Program-made: the position numbers and the translations under genes | NCBI GenBank assembly: GCA_017395925.1 | Contig: JAFQNJ010000032.1 | Span: forward strand, 1-36,028 | Source of the DNA: Ruminococcus sp. | GTDB taxonomy: Bacteria; Bacillota; Clostridia; Oscillospirales; Acutalibacteraceae | Direction of reading: 5' to 3' | Length of the DNA: 36,028 nt | In this document: piece after piece, positions 1 to 7,648 of the stretch | Position numbering within the stretch: the first letter of the stretch is position 1 | Layout: each line of letters begins with the position of its first letter | Notes under the pieces: generated by a model | What the model was told of the DNA's origin: nothing | The model's database searches: none | The model's input: only the letters and a program-made list of their open reading frames with translations

Positions 1-314
1 ATGCTTATGCAGCAATTCTTATGGCAGGTCTGGATGGTATCCAGAATAAGATCGATCCCGAGAAGAACGGCTGGGGTCCCTATGACTTCAACCTCTACAC
101 CCTCTCCGACGAGGAGAAGGCAAAGCTTCAGGGTCTGCCCAAGACTCTCGACGAGGCTCTCGATGCTCTCGAGGCTGACTACGAGTACCTGACAAAGGGC
201 GGCGTATTCCCCGAGAGACTCTTAAAGCTCTGGATTGCTAACAAGAGAAAGGAAGCCGCAAAGGTCAACCAGATTCCCCATCCCGCAGAGATGGCTCTCT
301 ACTACGACCTGTAA
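1..314 (+). CDS. glnA: Glutamine synthetase, C-terminal fragment (5' end outside the window)
   Basis: This is the last ~104 codons of a type I glutamine synthetase, which makes glutamine from glutamate, ammonia and ATP in the cytoplasm. The reading frame is open from base 3, before the first ATG in it. The stretch AYAAILMAGLDGIQNKIDP matches the well-conserved region near the end of the GlnA catalytic domain, followed by the usual helical tail (DLYxL..EE, LPxTLDEAL). The protein ends with ALYYDL and is followed by a strong terminator, so the gene is intact at its 3' end. The N-terminal part cannot be judged. Confidence 0.9.
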   Translation, partial: AYAAILMAGLDGIQNKIDPEKNGWGPYDFNLYTLSDEEKAKLQGLPKTLDEALDALEADYEYLTKGGVFPERLLKLWIANKRKEAAKVNQIPHPAEMALYYDL

Positions 315-365
315 TTTACGGCAGGAGGGACTTTTCCCTCATTTCCAAACATATATATAAGAATT

Positions 366-399
366 CCCCGACAGTGTCAAAACTGTCGGGGATTTTTTT
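366..399 (+). terminator. Rho-independent terminator of glnA
   Basis: A perfect 10-bp stem (CCCCGACAGT / ACTGTCGGGG) with a 6-base loop is followed by ATTTTTTT, 50 bases after the glnA stop codon. Confidence 0.93.
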
Positions 400-479
400 G
401 CAGATAGCATAGGACTTATATAGTAAAACAGGAGCTTATTAAATTATGCAAAGTCAATATTATCTCTTGCAAAATATTC

Positions 480-508
480 TTGACATGCAATTCACCTGAT
501 GATATACT
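480..508 (+). promoter_or_regulatory. Sigma-A promoter of the dockerin peptidase operon
   Basis: TTGACA (480-485), a 17-base spacer and TATACT (503-508), with an extended -10 TGA directly before it. It lies about 165 bases upstream of the peptidase start and implies a long 5' leader. The promoter and the first transcribed bases resemble those of the small dockerin gene at 34106-34894. Apart from this promoter and the AAAAGGAG ribosome site near 657, I see nothing else in the 315-671 gap. Confidence 0.8.
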
Positions 509-671
509 AAAAATGAAGATAATGGTAATTATTCACAACAAATCTGTGTTTACTTGCGAAAATATAGGCAAAATATAAAAGAAAGCGGCGATACCCATGG
601 GTCATTTTGTTTATTCGAATCTTACATATTGACACAAAATTACTAATAAAATTTCAAAAGGAGTGTAAATA

Positions 672-3221
672 ATGTTACGCAATAAAATGATATGTTCCCT
701 TGTCAGTATGACTTTGGCTATTATTATGGTCGTGTTGCCCGTAGCCACACCCATAAGTGCGGTGGACTTTACATCAGCATCAAAACAGACTAAAATTGAC
801 CCATTGCTCCGAGAGAAAATGGCAGAAGCCTCGGCGGATGAAAAAATCCCTGTGGCTATATGGTACACCGACGTTGACCAGACGCAGATTGATAGTCTGA
901 CCAAGGACCGCGTTGGATTCGATGCCGAAAGCGTGGCATTGGACTATGAAATGCCGTCCCTTGTAACTATGAATAGTGCAAAAGAAGGAGATGCACAGGC
1001 GACAGCCGAATTGCAGGATTATTTTCAGCGCACAGAGAGACAGCGCGAAATAGAAAAGCAGAGAACAGACGAGTATGTAATGACTCGCCGAGAAATCTCC
1101 CGAGATAAATATAATGAAAAATCCGCAAGAGTAATCAAAGAAGCAGAAATTCCCCAGAAGAGTATAGGTTTCACCAGTCAGTATGCACCTATGATTATTG
1201 CAAAGCTGACAGTAGCAGAAATAACGGAAATAAGTGCAAACTCTAATGTAGAAGCTGTGTATTACGAAGAAGAGGAAGAAGAGGAAACTGTACAACCCAG
1301 AGGAGATGAGGTTGTACCAGATCTTACGGAAGAAAGATTAAACGAACTTATAAGAGACATTGGCATAATCAAAGATGTAGTAGGTTACACGGACCTTATA
1401 ACAGTGCTTCAGCAAGGTGATCCCAGTTTTATCCCCGGAGAGGGAATTAAAATCGGTGTTGTAGAAAATGGCGGTAAGGTTAGCACCAGTGACTCGGAAT
1501 TAATAGATGCAGATATAACTTTTGAGGGAGACGTATATTATAATCAAGGAGCTCGTTCTCATATGACTGGTGTAGCAAGGGTTCTTGTTGGTAAGAATTT
1601 AGGTTTTTCCAAGGGCGCAAGTATTTGTTGTACCAGACCATTTTATGAAAATATAGAAACAATGATTAATAATGAAATTCAAATCCTGACCATAAGTGTA
1701 AGTATGACGAGTAATTATACATATTCGTCAAAAGCAAAATGGTGTGACCACATCGCTGCACAACATGGGGTGATGTTTGTTTCGTCAGCAGGAAACAGGA
1801 ATAAAACTGGTGAAAACGCAGAGGTTGGAGTACCGGCTTTATGTTATAACACAATAGGAGTTGGTGCTTATTATTTAAGCGGAAATAGAGAAGATGTAAC
1901 AGAGAATAAAGCAGATGATACATTGTTTATAGAGAGCAGTTACATAAGTGATGAAGATAACGGAAAACCTGATGTTATAATGCCGTTTATCCCTACTAAT
2001 GGTGCAACAAGTTTTGCAACTCCAATACTTACTTCTTTCATCGCAATTATGTATCAGTTGAAGCCATCGTTGGCACTTTGTCCTCAGGCGGTGAAAGCTA
2101 TAGTCCTTGCCTCCTGCCACAGAAAGGTGAACCCCTCTGCCGATGGAGAAGCACCTGAACTTATGACACAGGGTATTACCGAGAGACAAGGTGCAGGTGC
2201 TCCCGATATCTGGGTAATGGCTTCTATTGTGACACAGGGAACCTATGGCATCGGTTCGTTGAAAGCTAATGCATCAGAAGATGTTGTTCGTTTTGTTCAG
2301 CCTGCGTATGGTGCGACATCTATGAATGTAAGCCTTACTTGGCTGAAGAATAATTATTTTCCTTCTTCTAATGAGGAGCATACAGACGACACAGCGCTTG
2401 TCAGCGGAACACACATAAACCTTGATTTGTCGGTTCATCACGGAAACACTCAAACGGCAGTAAACTGTACTAACAGTTCTACGGAAATGGCGTATTTTAA
2501 TTTAGTATCCGGAGAAAAAGATTACGAAATCCACATTCAGCGCCAGTCCGGCGCCCCCTCTGGTTCAGTTAAATATGGCTATGCGTACAGCCTTAACAAT
2601 GCTGAAGTTACCCCTATAACGGACGAAGGCATATATTATCTGAAGAACTTCAATACAAATACCTATCTGACTCTTAATAGTACAACAGGTGATGCATTTA
2701 TGCAGAGCTTCACAGGTGCAAATAATCAGATTTGGATTCTTAAGAAGAATATAAATGGGAAATATCAACTTCGTCCCGGATACGGAAATGTTACAGGAAC
2801 AATGAATGCAGGCAATGCATACGGTATTTATGGCTATTATGCAGGGCTTGGCAACAGTACACTCAATCTTACTCTGGATAAATACGATACCTTGGATAGT
2901 CTAAAAGATGGAACGGCGGCACTCTATTACAGCACAAACGGTATGAATTATTTTTTGAACGCATCAGGAACGGAAACGCTTTTTATGTATGAGGTGCTTG
3001 ATAGTGTAACTACAAGTAGTATGTGGTGCCTTGAAAAGCTCAATTACAAAGTTGGAGATGTAACTCTTGACGGCAACATAAATGTTCGTGATGTAACGGA
3101 AATTCAAAAGTGGCTTGGGGATTTGGCTGAATTATCCAATGTTCAGCTCTACCTTGCGGATGTAAACGGTGATGGTAATGTTACCATACATGATGTTACC
3201 GCCCTGCAAAATATGTTATGA
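672..3221 (+). CDS. Secreted subtilisin-like (S8) peptidase with beta-trefoil-like region and C-terminal type I dockerin
   Basis: 849 aa. A signal peptide covers residues 1-30 (cleavage after PISA). A propeptide-like region follows, with an acidic run (EEEEEEE) near 200-206. The subtilase domain shows GVVENGG (Glu265 where the catalytic Asp usually sits), His297 in SHMTGVA, the oxyanion Asn375 in SSAGN and Ser447 in GATSFATP. Residues ~655-790 contain YYLKN..YLTL and NNQIW, which look like a ricin-type beta-trefoil. A two-repeat dockerin fills 795-849 (GDVTLDGNINVRD, ADVNGDGNVTIHD). The protein is probably exported and docked on a cohesin scaffold. It heads an operon with the small dockerin genes downstream (17-base gap). 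The Asp-to-Glu change leaves catalytic activity uncertain. The ribosome site AAAAGGAG supports this start. Confidence 0.85.
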   Translation: MLRNKMICSLVSMTLAIIMVVLPVATPISAVDFTSASKQTKIDPLLREKMAEASADEKIPVAIWYTDVDQTQIDSLTKDRVGFDAESVALDYEMPSLVTMNSAKEGDAQATAELQDYFQRTERQREIEKQRTDEYVMTRREISRDKYNEKSARVIKEAEIPQKSIGFTSQYAPMIIAKLTVAEITEISANSNVEAVYYEEEEEEETVQPRGDEVVPDLTEERLNELIRDIGIIKDVVGYTDLITVLQQGDPSFIPGEGIKIGVVENGGKVSTSDSELIDADITFEGDVYYNQGARSHMTGVARVLVGKNLGFSKGASICCTRPFYENIETMINNEIQILTISVSMTSNYTYSSKAKWCDHIAAQHGVMFVSSAGNRNKTGENAEVGVPALCYNTIGVGAYYLSGNREDVTENKADDTLFIESSYISDEDNGKPDVIMPFIPTNGATSFATPILTSFIAIMYQLKPSLALCPQAVKAIVLASCHRKVNPSADGEAPELMTQGITERQGAGAPDIWVMASIVTQGTYGIGSLKANASEDVVRFVQPAYGATSMNVSLTWLKNNYFPSSNEEHTDDTALVSGTHINLDLSVHHGNTQTAVNCTNSSTEMAYFNLVSGEKDYEIHIQRQSGAPSGSVKYGYAYSLNNAEVTPITDEGIYYLKNFNTNTYLTLNSTTGDAFMQSFTGANNQIWILKKNINGKYQLRPGYGNVTGTMNAGNAYGIYGYYAGLGNSTLNLTLDKYDTLDSLKDGTAALYYSTNGMNYFLNASGTETLFMYEVLDSVTTSSMWCLEKLNYKVGDVTLDGNINVRDVTEIQKWLGDLAELSNVQLYLADVNGDGNVTIHDVTALQNML

Positions 3222-3238
3222 TAATTTGAGGTGATATT

Positions 3239-3979
3239 ATGAAAAAGATATTATGCTTTACCATTGCGCTGATGATGCTTCTGGGAGTAGTGAGCGTCTC
3301 CGCAGTGACGGAAGAGGGCAATTTATATTCCAAGGAGTATTATGATCCTTTTTTTGTAGAAACTATTGTCAGATTAGATCCTGGCGTACAATATAATCAC
3401 GATGATCTACCACCATATAAGGAGTATCGTGAGCTTTACTGTCATTATTCCAGCCATGGCGAAACTCCCTCTCTTTCGGCAACACCCGATTATATAATCA
3501 TTAGCATTTATCCCTATTGGTATGCAATAGCAAGTTTAGAATGTTTTATTCTGGGAGACTATGTTATTTTTAACAATGAGATAGATTGCCCTAATCCAAC
3601 TAGTATGTATGTTTACGTCCCAGAGGATGAAATGGTGTATACATTACACGAAGCATTTGAACTGTATCCCGAGAAAATAGACTTGGGACTTGCGGCTCTT
3701 GTGGAGGAGGGATACTGGCAGATAGGCAGAAGAGGAGATATGGATTGCAACGGCAAACTCGACATCAAGGATGTGACTATATGTCAGAAGAGACTTGCAG
3801 GGTTGGAACCGTATGCTTGTCCTAAAGAAATAGATTGGACTCTTTATAGTGTTATGACTGATTTCAATGTGGACAAAACCAGAAATATATTGGATGCTAC
3901 CGCTATGCAGAAAAAAATAGCCGGACTTCCCTTCAAAGATCGTGAGTTTAATACAATGTATCATAACTATTACTGGTGA
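3239..3979 (+). CDS. Small secreted dockerin protein, paralogue 1 (unnamed N-terminal domain)
   Basis: 246 aa. A signal peptide (residues 1-22, ending VSVSA) precedes an aromatic, acidic domain of about 140 residues that I do not recognise. It contains TPDYIIIS, LGDYVIF, YVYVPEDEMVYTLHEAFE and a G-rich lead into the dockerin. The dockerin (about 166-236) has two repeats, GDMDCNGKLDIKD and TDFNVDKTRNILD, both ending QK(R/K)xAGL, with a longer linker between repeats than usual. The second loop lacks the usual Gly, so calcium binding there may be weak. Ribosome site GAGGTGAT lies 6 bases from ATG. The gene sits 17 bases after the peptidase, so a role with that peptidase or on the same scaffold is possible, but function is unknown. 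Confidence 0.85.
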   Translation: MKKILCFTIALMMLLGVVSVSAVTEEGNLYSKEYYDPFFVETIVRLDPGVQYNHDDLPPYKEYRELYCHYSSHGETPSLSATPDYIIISIYPYWYAIASLECFILGDYVIFNNEIDCPNPTSMYVYVPEDEMVYTLHEAFELYPEKIDLGLAALVEEGYWQIGRRGDMDCNGKLDIKDVTICQKRLAGLEPYACPKEIDWTLYSVMTDFNVDKTRNILDATAMQKKIAGLPFKDREFNTMYHNYYW

Positions 3980-3984
3980 TAATT

Positions 3985-4731
3985 ATGAAAAAGATTTTAT
4001 GTTTTACCATTGCGCTGATTATGCTTCTGGGAGTAGTGAGCGTCTCCGCAGTAACGGAAGAAGGCAACCTCTATTCCAATGAGTTTTATCAGCCTCGTTT
4101 TCAAAAGTGGTATAATCAATATGTGGAAAAGTATCCACCTGTTTTTGATGAAGAGTATTGGTATGAAAGATATGTTGAGTATTATAGGCATTATGGAGAA
4201 AGCTCGACCTGCGACGAAGGTTCTCTCAATGAAACTACTCCCGATTATATAGTGGTAGAACCTTTTCCTGTGGGCGCGGGTAAGCCTAGAGAATATATAG
4301 GTTTTTTAGGTGATTTTGTGTTGTGGGATGTCGAAATCACCTATCCGTTTCCTACCAACCTTTATGTCTATATATCAACTAATGATGAAGTAGTAACCCT
4401 TCGCGAAGCATACGAAATACTCGGTGAAAATCTGAATGCCGGACTCACTGCTTTGACACAGATGGATAAACCTCGTGTAGGCAGAAGCGGCGATGCGGAC
4501 TTCAACGGCAAGCTGGATATTAAGGATGCAACCCTTCTGCAGAAAAAGCTTGCAGGTCTGGAGACTATGTACGAATGTGAGGGTAAAGATAGATTGGAGT
4601 ATAATCTATATCGCCCTGTTCTGGACTTTGACCGCGACGGCAAGATAAACATCATCGACGTCACCTCTATTCAGAAGTGCCTTGCAGGACTCCCCTTTTT
4701 TGTAGACGACGGCAATTATTACTTGTGGTAA
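3985..4731 (+). CDS. Small secreted dockerin protein, paralogue 2
   Basis: 248 aa from ATG 3985. An in-frame GTG at 3976 is possible, but it overlaps the previous stop and lies inside the ribosome site GGTGAT. The signal peptide and first mature residues (MKKILCFTIAL..TEEGNLYS) are almost the same as in the gene just upstream, while the rest has diverged. The same family signature follows: TPDYIVVE, LGDFVLW, LYVYISTNDEVVTLREAYE, then a dockerin at about 169-240 (GDADFNGKLDIKD and LDFDRDGKINIID), both loops well formed. Start and upstream stop are nearly contiguous, which suggests translational coupling. Function is unknown; probably a secreted scaffold-bound accessory protein. Confidence 0.85.
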   Translation: MKKILCFTIALIMLLGVVSVSAVTEEGNLYSNEFYQPRFQKWYNQYVEKYPPVFDEEYWYERYVEYYRHYGESSTCDEGSLNETTPDYIVVEPFPVGAGKPREYIGFLGDFVLWDVEITYPFPTNLYVYISTNDEVVTLREAYEILGENLNAGLTALTQMDKPRVGRSGDADFNGKLDIKDATLLQKKLAGLETMYECEGKDRLEYNLYRPVLDFDRDGKINIIDVTSIQKCLAGLPFFVDDGNYYLW

Positions 4732-4795
4732 TGTGAAGTTTCAGAATCTCTGATTCGGGATGTGTTTTCTTATTAGTGATAAATTCTTAAAATAA

Positions 4796-4939
4796 AAGCA
4801 TAGATTAACCCCACCGAGGCGGACGTGCGGTCTGCTTCTGAACTGTGATAACGAAATAGCTTTACTTTCAAAAACCCCAATAGTAGAAGATAATAAATAT
4901 TGGGTTCTCGATAAGATAAATTATCGTAAAGGTGATGTT
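4796..4939 (+). pseudogene. Recombination scar: half of a duplicated terminator joined to a remnant of a dockerin-peptidase C-terminus
   Basis: Bases 4790-4834 nearly repeat 5680-5722, the sequence leading into and including the 5' arm of the terminator at 5696-5739. The copy breaks off before its 3' arm. After the break an open frame, in phase with ATG 4940, encodes NKYWVLDKINYRKGDV (end 4939). This resembles the peptidase's WCLEKLNYKVGDV (residues 785-797), the end of the beta-trefoil region and the first residues of its dockerin; 8 of 13 positions are identical. I infer that a second peptidase-like gene once stood here and was deleted down to this stub. No start codon is seen for the stub itself. 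Confidence 0.6.
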
Positions 4940-5644
4940 ATGAAAGTACTATTTAAATTTTTAGTATTATTGATAATTATTTCTATGTTTGTTACTCTAT
5001 GTGCTTCAGTTTATGCAACTGAAATACCAAGAGAAGAATATGCTCTTTTGACATCAGAGATCCATGTGGAAGAATTGAAGTCAAAGTTTGAGAAGTATCT
5101 CAATTCAAACGGAATATACAATACTCTGGAAGGCACAGAGTTCGAGGGTGAGCCTTGGTACACTTTTAAGGAGCATTATTACAATACCTCAGAGAACGAG
5201 TATATTCTTGTGTCGGGAGGAGATATCGGGGTAGGGCCTATGCCGATATATGGAGTTTACGGTGACTATTGTGTGGTCCTTACAAACCATAGTTTCCCTT
5301 ACGGTATAGGTTACTATGTATACTCTGCCGAAGATGATGAGTTTTATACTCTCCGTCAGGCTTGGACAGAGATAGATGGTATCGAGAATGTATTTAAGGA
5401 CTATGCTCTTGGTGTGCTTATCGGTGATATGAACGGCGACAGAAGTCTTAACATCAAAGATGCAACGGAAATCCAGAAGTGTGTCTCGGGGATTTCCGCA
5501 TTTCCTGCAGATGATGAAATCGAAGGTATTGCAGAGTCGAGAAGCGTAGAACTTAAATATCTCTCCGACTTCAACCGCGACGGCGAACGTAATGTAAAGG
5601 ATGCCACCGCGATACAAAAGAAAATCGCAGGACTTGAATATTAA
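4940..5644 (+). CDS. Small secreted dockerin protein, paralogue 3
   Basis: 234 aa. The signal peptide ends near CASVYA (residue 29). The family domain shows NEYILV, VYGDYCVV, YYVYSAEDDEFYTLRQAW and a lead-in ALGVLIGD. The dockerin spans 162-234, with complete loops GDMNGDRSLNIKD and SDFNRDGERNVKD, both followed by AT.IQK, and an inter-repeat linker of about 25 residues. The ribosome site AAAGGTGAT lies inside the remnant frame that ends at 4939. That frame continues in phase into this gene, so the gene seems to have gained its start region by recombination. It is followed by an intact strong terminator. Molecular function is unknown. Confidence 0.85.
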   Translation: MKVLFKFLVLLIIISMFVTLCASVYATEIPREEYALLTSEIHVEELKSKFEKYLNSNGIYNTLEGTEFEGEPWYTFKEHYYNTSENEYILVSGGDIGVGPMPIYGVYGDYCVVLTNHSFPYGIGYYVYSAEDDEFYTLRQAWTEIDGIENVFKDYALGVLIGDMNGDRSLNIKDATEIQKCVSGISAFPADDEIEGIAESRSVELKYLSDFNRDGERNVKDATAIQKKIAGLEY

Positions 5645-5695
5645 TTTGCGATAATTTCATTATCAATGGAAAGTAAAATAAAAGCATAGATTAAA

Positions 5696-5739
5696 CCCCA
5701 CCGAGGCGGACGTGCGGTCTGCCTCGGTGGGGCGTTTTT
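5696..5739 (+). terminator. Terminator of the dockerin gene cluster
   Basis: A perfect 12-bp stem (CCCCACCGAGGC / GCCTCGGTGGGG) with a 13-base loop is followed by CGTTTTT. Its 5' half and upstream flank are duplicated at 4790-4834 without the 3' arm. Confidence 0.92.
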
Positions 5740-5788
5740 GTGTGGGATTAATTGCTTTCGGCAGGAGATTTTTCGTGAGCGGAGTTGT

Positions 5789-6199
5789 TCAAAGCCTTAT
5801 ATTCACCTCAAACTCGCCGCGGCATCTCGGACAGCGGACATTGTGCTTGCCTTTTCGGCGCTTCACCCGAAGCCTTGCCTTACAGTGCTTGCACCGTATG
5901 TAGCGGTGAGTTCTGATATCTCTGATTTTATTCTTCTGCCTTATAAAAAAACCGAAAACGGAGTTCTGAATCTTCAGGTAAAACAGGTTCTCCTTCTGCC
6001 TTCTGTGAATATTCTTCGAAAGGACGCGGAAGATAATATACCCCATAAGGAGAAGTTCAATAATATACATTGTAATGGAACTCACAAAGAGGTTTATCAC
6101 GACCATCAGGGTGTATATTATAAACAGAAAATAGCACAGCGCGTCGTAGCCGTTTCTGCCCTGCATAAATTGTCGCAATTTTTCAAGAAATCTGTTCAT
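5789..6199 (-). CDS. Small membrane protein with C-terminal zinc ribbon
   Basis: 136 aa from ATG 6199, which has the ribosome site GAGGCAG upstream; a GTG at 6214 would add five residues. Two hydrophobic segments near residues 25-45 and 50-65 suggest two membrane spans. A basic, cytoplasmic-looking tail follows, with a C-terminal CxxC-x17-CxxC pattern (RCKHCKARLRV ... VRCPRCRGEFEVN), typical of a rubredoxin-like or zinc-ribbon knuckle. Similar short zinc-ribbon membrane proteins occur in many Clostridia without a known role. The gene stands alone, convergent with the dockerin cluster. Confidence 0.75.
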   Translation of the reverse strand: MNRFLEKLRQFMQGRNGYDALCYFLFIIYTLMVVINLFVSSITMYIIELLLMGYIIFRVLSKNIHRRQKENLFYLKIQNSVFGFFIRQKNKIRDIRTHRYIRCKHCKARLRVKRRKGKHNVRCPRCRGEFEVNIRL

Positions 6200-6247
6200 A
6201 TATCTGCCTCGCACATAGAATTGGGGATTACTTCAACTTTCCTCTAT

Positions 6248-6256
6248 ATTATATCA
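6248..6256 (-). promoter_or_regulatory. Extended -10 promoter of the zinc-ribbon membrane protein
   Basis: On the minus strand TGATATAAT gives an extended -10 box. The -35 region at the right distance (TTATCT) is a poor match. It lies about 50 bases before the start codon. Confidence 0.45.
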
Positions 6257-6425
6257 TCCCTTTGTCACAAAGATAATAGAATTCCGTAAACAAAGTGTTA
6301 ATTTGAAAATTAATTCTGTGCCTTTTGAATCGACACAGCTCACATCTGAAATAAGCAGTTCATACCACAAGAATCCTTTGGGGACGGAGGGCTTTTGTAC
6401 AGGATGCAGAAAATCATTGCATCCG

Positions 6426-6454
6426 TTGACAAAATCAGGGAAAAAAGCTAAAAT
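6426..6454 (+). promoter_or_regulatory. Promoter of the Mn2+ riboswitch transcript
   Basis: TTGACA (6426-6431), a 17-base spacer and TAAAAT (6449-6454). The expected start near 6461 falls exactly at the first base of the riboswitch P1 stem. Confidence 0.8.
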
Positions 6455-6461
6455 AAGTATC

Positions 6462-6605
6462 GTAAAAGGGAGTAGTCAGCGGAGATATCCGCGGCACGGT
6501 TCGTCATCACGAAGCAATTCCGGACCCTGCCCGAAACTTAAATCAAAGGATTGTGTTTTGCAACGAGACTTTTACTGCCAAGGGGGCAGTACAGGTCTTT
6601 TTTTG
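6462..6605 (+). ncRNA. yybP-ykoY Mn2+ riboswitch with overlapping terminator
   Basis: The conserved yybP-ykoY parts are visible: AAAAGGGAGTAGTC at 6464-6477, TTCGTCATCACGAA near 6500-6513, CCGGACCCTGCCCGAAAC near 6520-6537, and CAACGAGACTTT near 6561-6572. Stem P1 pairs GTAAAAG (6462-6468) with CTTTTAC (6569-6575). The P1 3' strand is also part of the 5' arm of a terminator hairpin (6566-6579 with 6585-6598, then a T run to 6604). Metal binding that stabilises P1 should therefore block the terminator and turn on the exchanger gene, the ON-switch logic known for this family. The remaining bases of the 6215-6425 gap show nothing else. Confidence 0.88.
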
Positions 6606-6637
6606 TTGCTCTCAAAATGTTTTAAGGAGGAAAGAAA

Positions 6638-7582
6638 ATGATATTTCTCAACATTCTGCTTTTGCTGGTAGGCTTCGTGTTGCTTATCAAAGGTGCTGAC
6701 TTCTTCGTCGACGGAAGCTCTTCTATCGCAAAGCTTATAGGCATTCCCGGATTTGTGGTGGGACTTACCGTTGTGGCAATGGGTACCAGCGCTCCCGAGG
6801 CCGCAGTAAGTATCACAGCGGGTATTCAGAAATCCAACGAAATTGCTATCAGCAACGTTGTAGGCTCCAACATCTTCAATCTCTTGGTGGTGGCAGGCGT
6901 CTGTGCCATTATCAAGCCCTATTCCATAGAGAAGATAATGCTCAGGAGAGATTTCCCCGTGAATATCGCTATAAGCGGTGTGCTTCTTTTGCTGATGTTT
7001 TTAGGCAATGCTCTGGGTCTTATAGACGGTATTATTCTCCTCGCTCTTTTCATTCTTTATAATGTAGTGGTTATTGTGAGTGCCTTCAAAAACCGCAGCA
7101 CTCTTGAGGAAGATGAAGGCAAAAAGCTCTCGCCCCTGCTGAGCGTGCTTGCAATCATCGGCGGACTTGCGGCGGTTATCTTCGGCGGAAACCTTGTTGT
7201 CAATAACGCCACCGAAATTGCAAGAGTTATGGGACTCTCCGAGACCTTCATCGGACTCACAATTATTGCCATCGGTACAAGCCTTCCCGAGCTTGTCACC
7301 AGCGTGGTTGCCGCTAAAAAAGGTGAAAGCGGACTGGCTCTGGGCAACGTAATCGGCTCCAACATCTTCAACATTCTGTTGATTCTGGGTCTTTCCTCTT
7401 CCATCACTACTATTGCGGTGGATAGTAGTGCCATTTTCAATGTAATTGTTATGACTGTGGTAACTGCCCTTATATTCATCCCCTGTCTTATCAAAAAGAG
7501 TATGGGCAGAGTGGTGGGAATATTCAGCGTGCTTGCCTATGTAGGCTACACCGTGTATCTCCTTATGAACGCAAAAGCTTAA
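6638..7582 (+). CDS. CaCA-family cation exchanger (Na+/Ca2+ antiporter-like), Mn2+-riboswitch controlled
   Basis: 314 aa, about ten membrane segments in two inverted halves. Each half has the alpha-repeat signature: GTSAPEAAVS with Glu54 and GNVVGSNIFN, then GTSLPELVTS with Glu218 and GNVIGSNIFN. These acidic residues coordinate the cation in family members such as YrbG and NCX_Mj. The ribosome site AAGGAGGAAAG is ideal for this ATG. Because a Mn2+ ON riboswitch precedes it, the likely job is export of excess Mn2+ (or Ca2+/Mn2+) in exchange for Na+ or H+. The ion is inferred from the riboswitch, not from the protein. Confidence 0.9.
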   Translation: MIFLNILLLLVGFVLLIKGADFFVDGSSSIAKLIGIPGFVVGLTVVAMGTSAPEAAVSITAGIQKSNEIAISNVVGSNIFNLLVVAGVCAIIKPYSIEKIMLRRDFPVNIAISGVLLLLMFLGNALGLIDGIILLALFILYNVVVIVSAFKNRSTLEEDEGKKLSPLLSVLAIIGGLAAVIFGGNLVVNNATEIARVMGLSETFIGLTIIAIGTSLPELVTSVVAAKKGESGLALGNVIGSNIFNILLILGLSSSITTIAVDSSAIFNVIVMTVVTALIFIPCLIKKSMGRVVGIFSVLAYVGYTVYLLMNAKA

Positions 7583-7592
7583 ATAAACAGCA

Positions 7593-7632
7593 AAGTCGCT
7601 CCGAAAGAATCAAAGCTTCGTGGCGGCTTTTT
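7593..7632 (+). terminator. Likely terminator of the exchanger gene
   Basis: An imperfect hairpin pairs AAGTCGCTCCGAAAG with CTTCGTGGCGGCTT and is followed by a run of T (TTTTTTCG), just after the stop codon. Confidence 0.6.
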
Positions 7633-7648
7633 TCGTTACAGCGATGTT

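Noticed and set aside
780..1295. A 171-codon open frame on the minus strand inside the peptidase gene
   Set aside because: It lies opposite a well-supported gene, has no ribosome site and encodes a low-complexity Phe/Cys/Tyr-rich product typical of a shadow frame.
672..5644. A scaffoldin or cohesin gene that would pair with the dockerins
   Set aside because: No protein in the window shows repeated cohesin-type domains; the partner must be elsewhere.
6303..6641. A 112-codon plus-strand frame across the riboswitch
   Set aside because: It covers the promoter, aptamer and terminator of the Mn2+ riboswitch and has no ribosome site.
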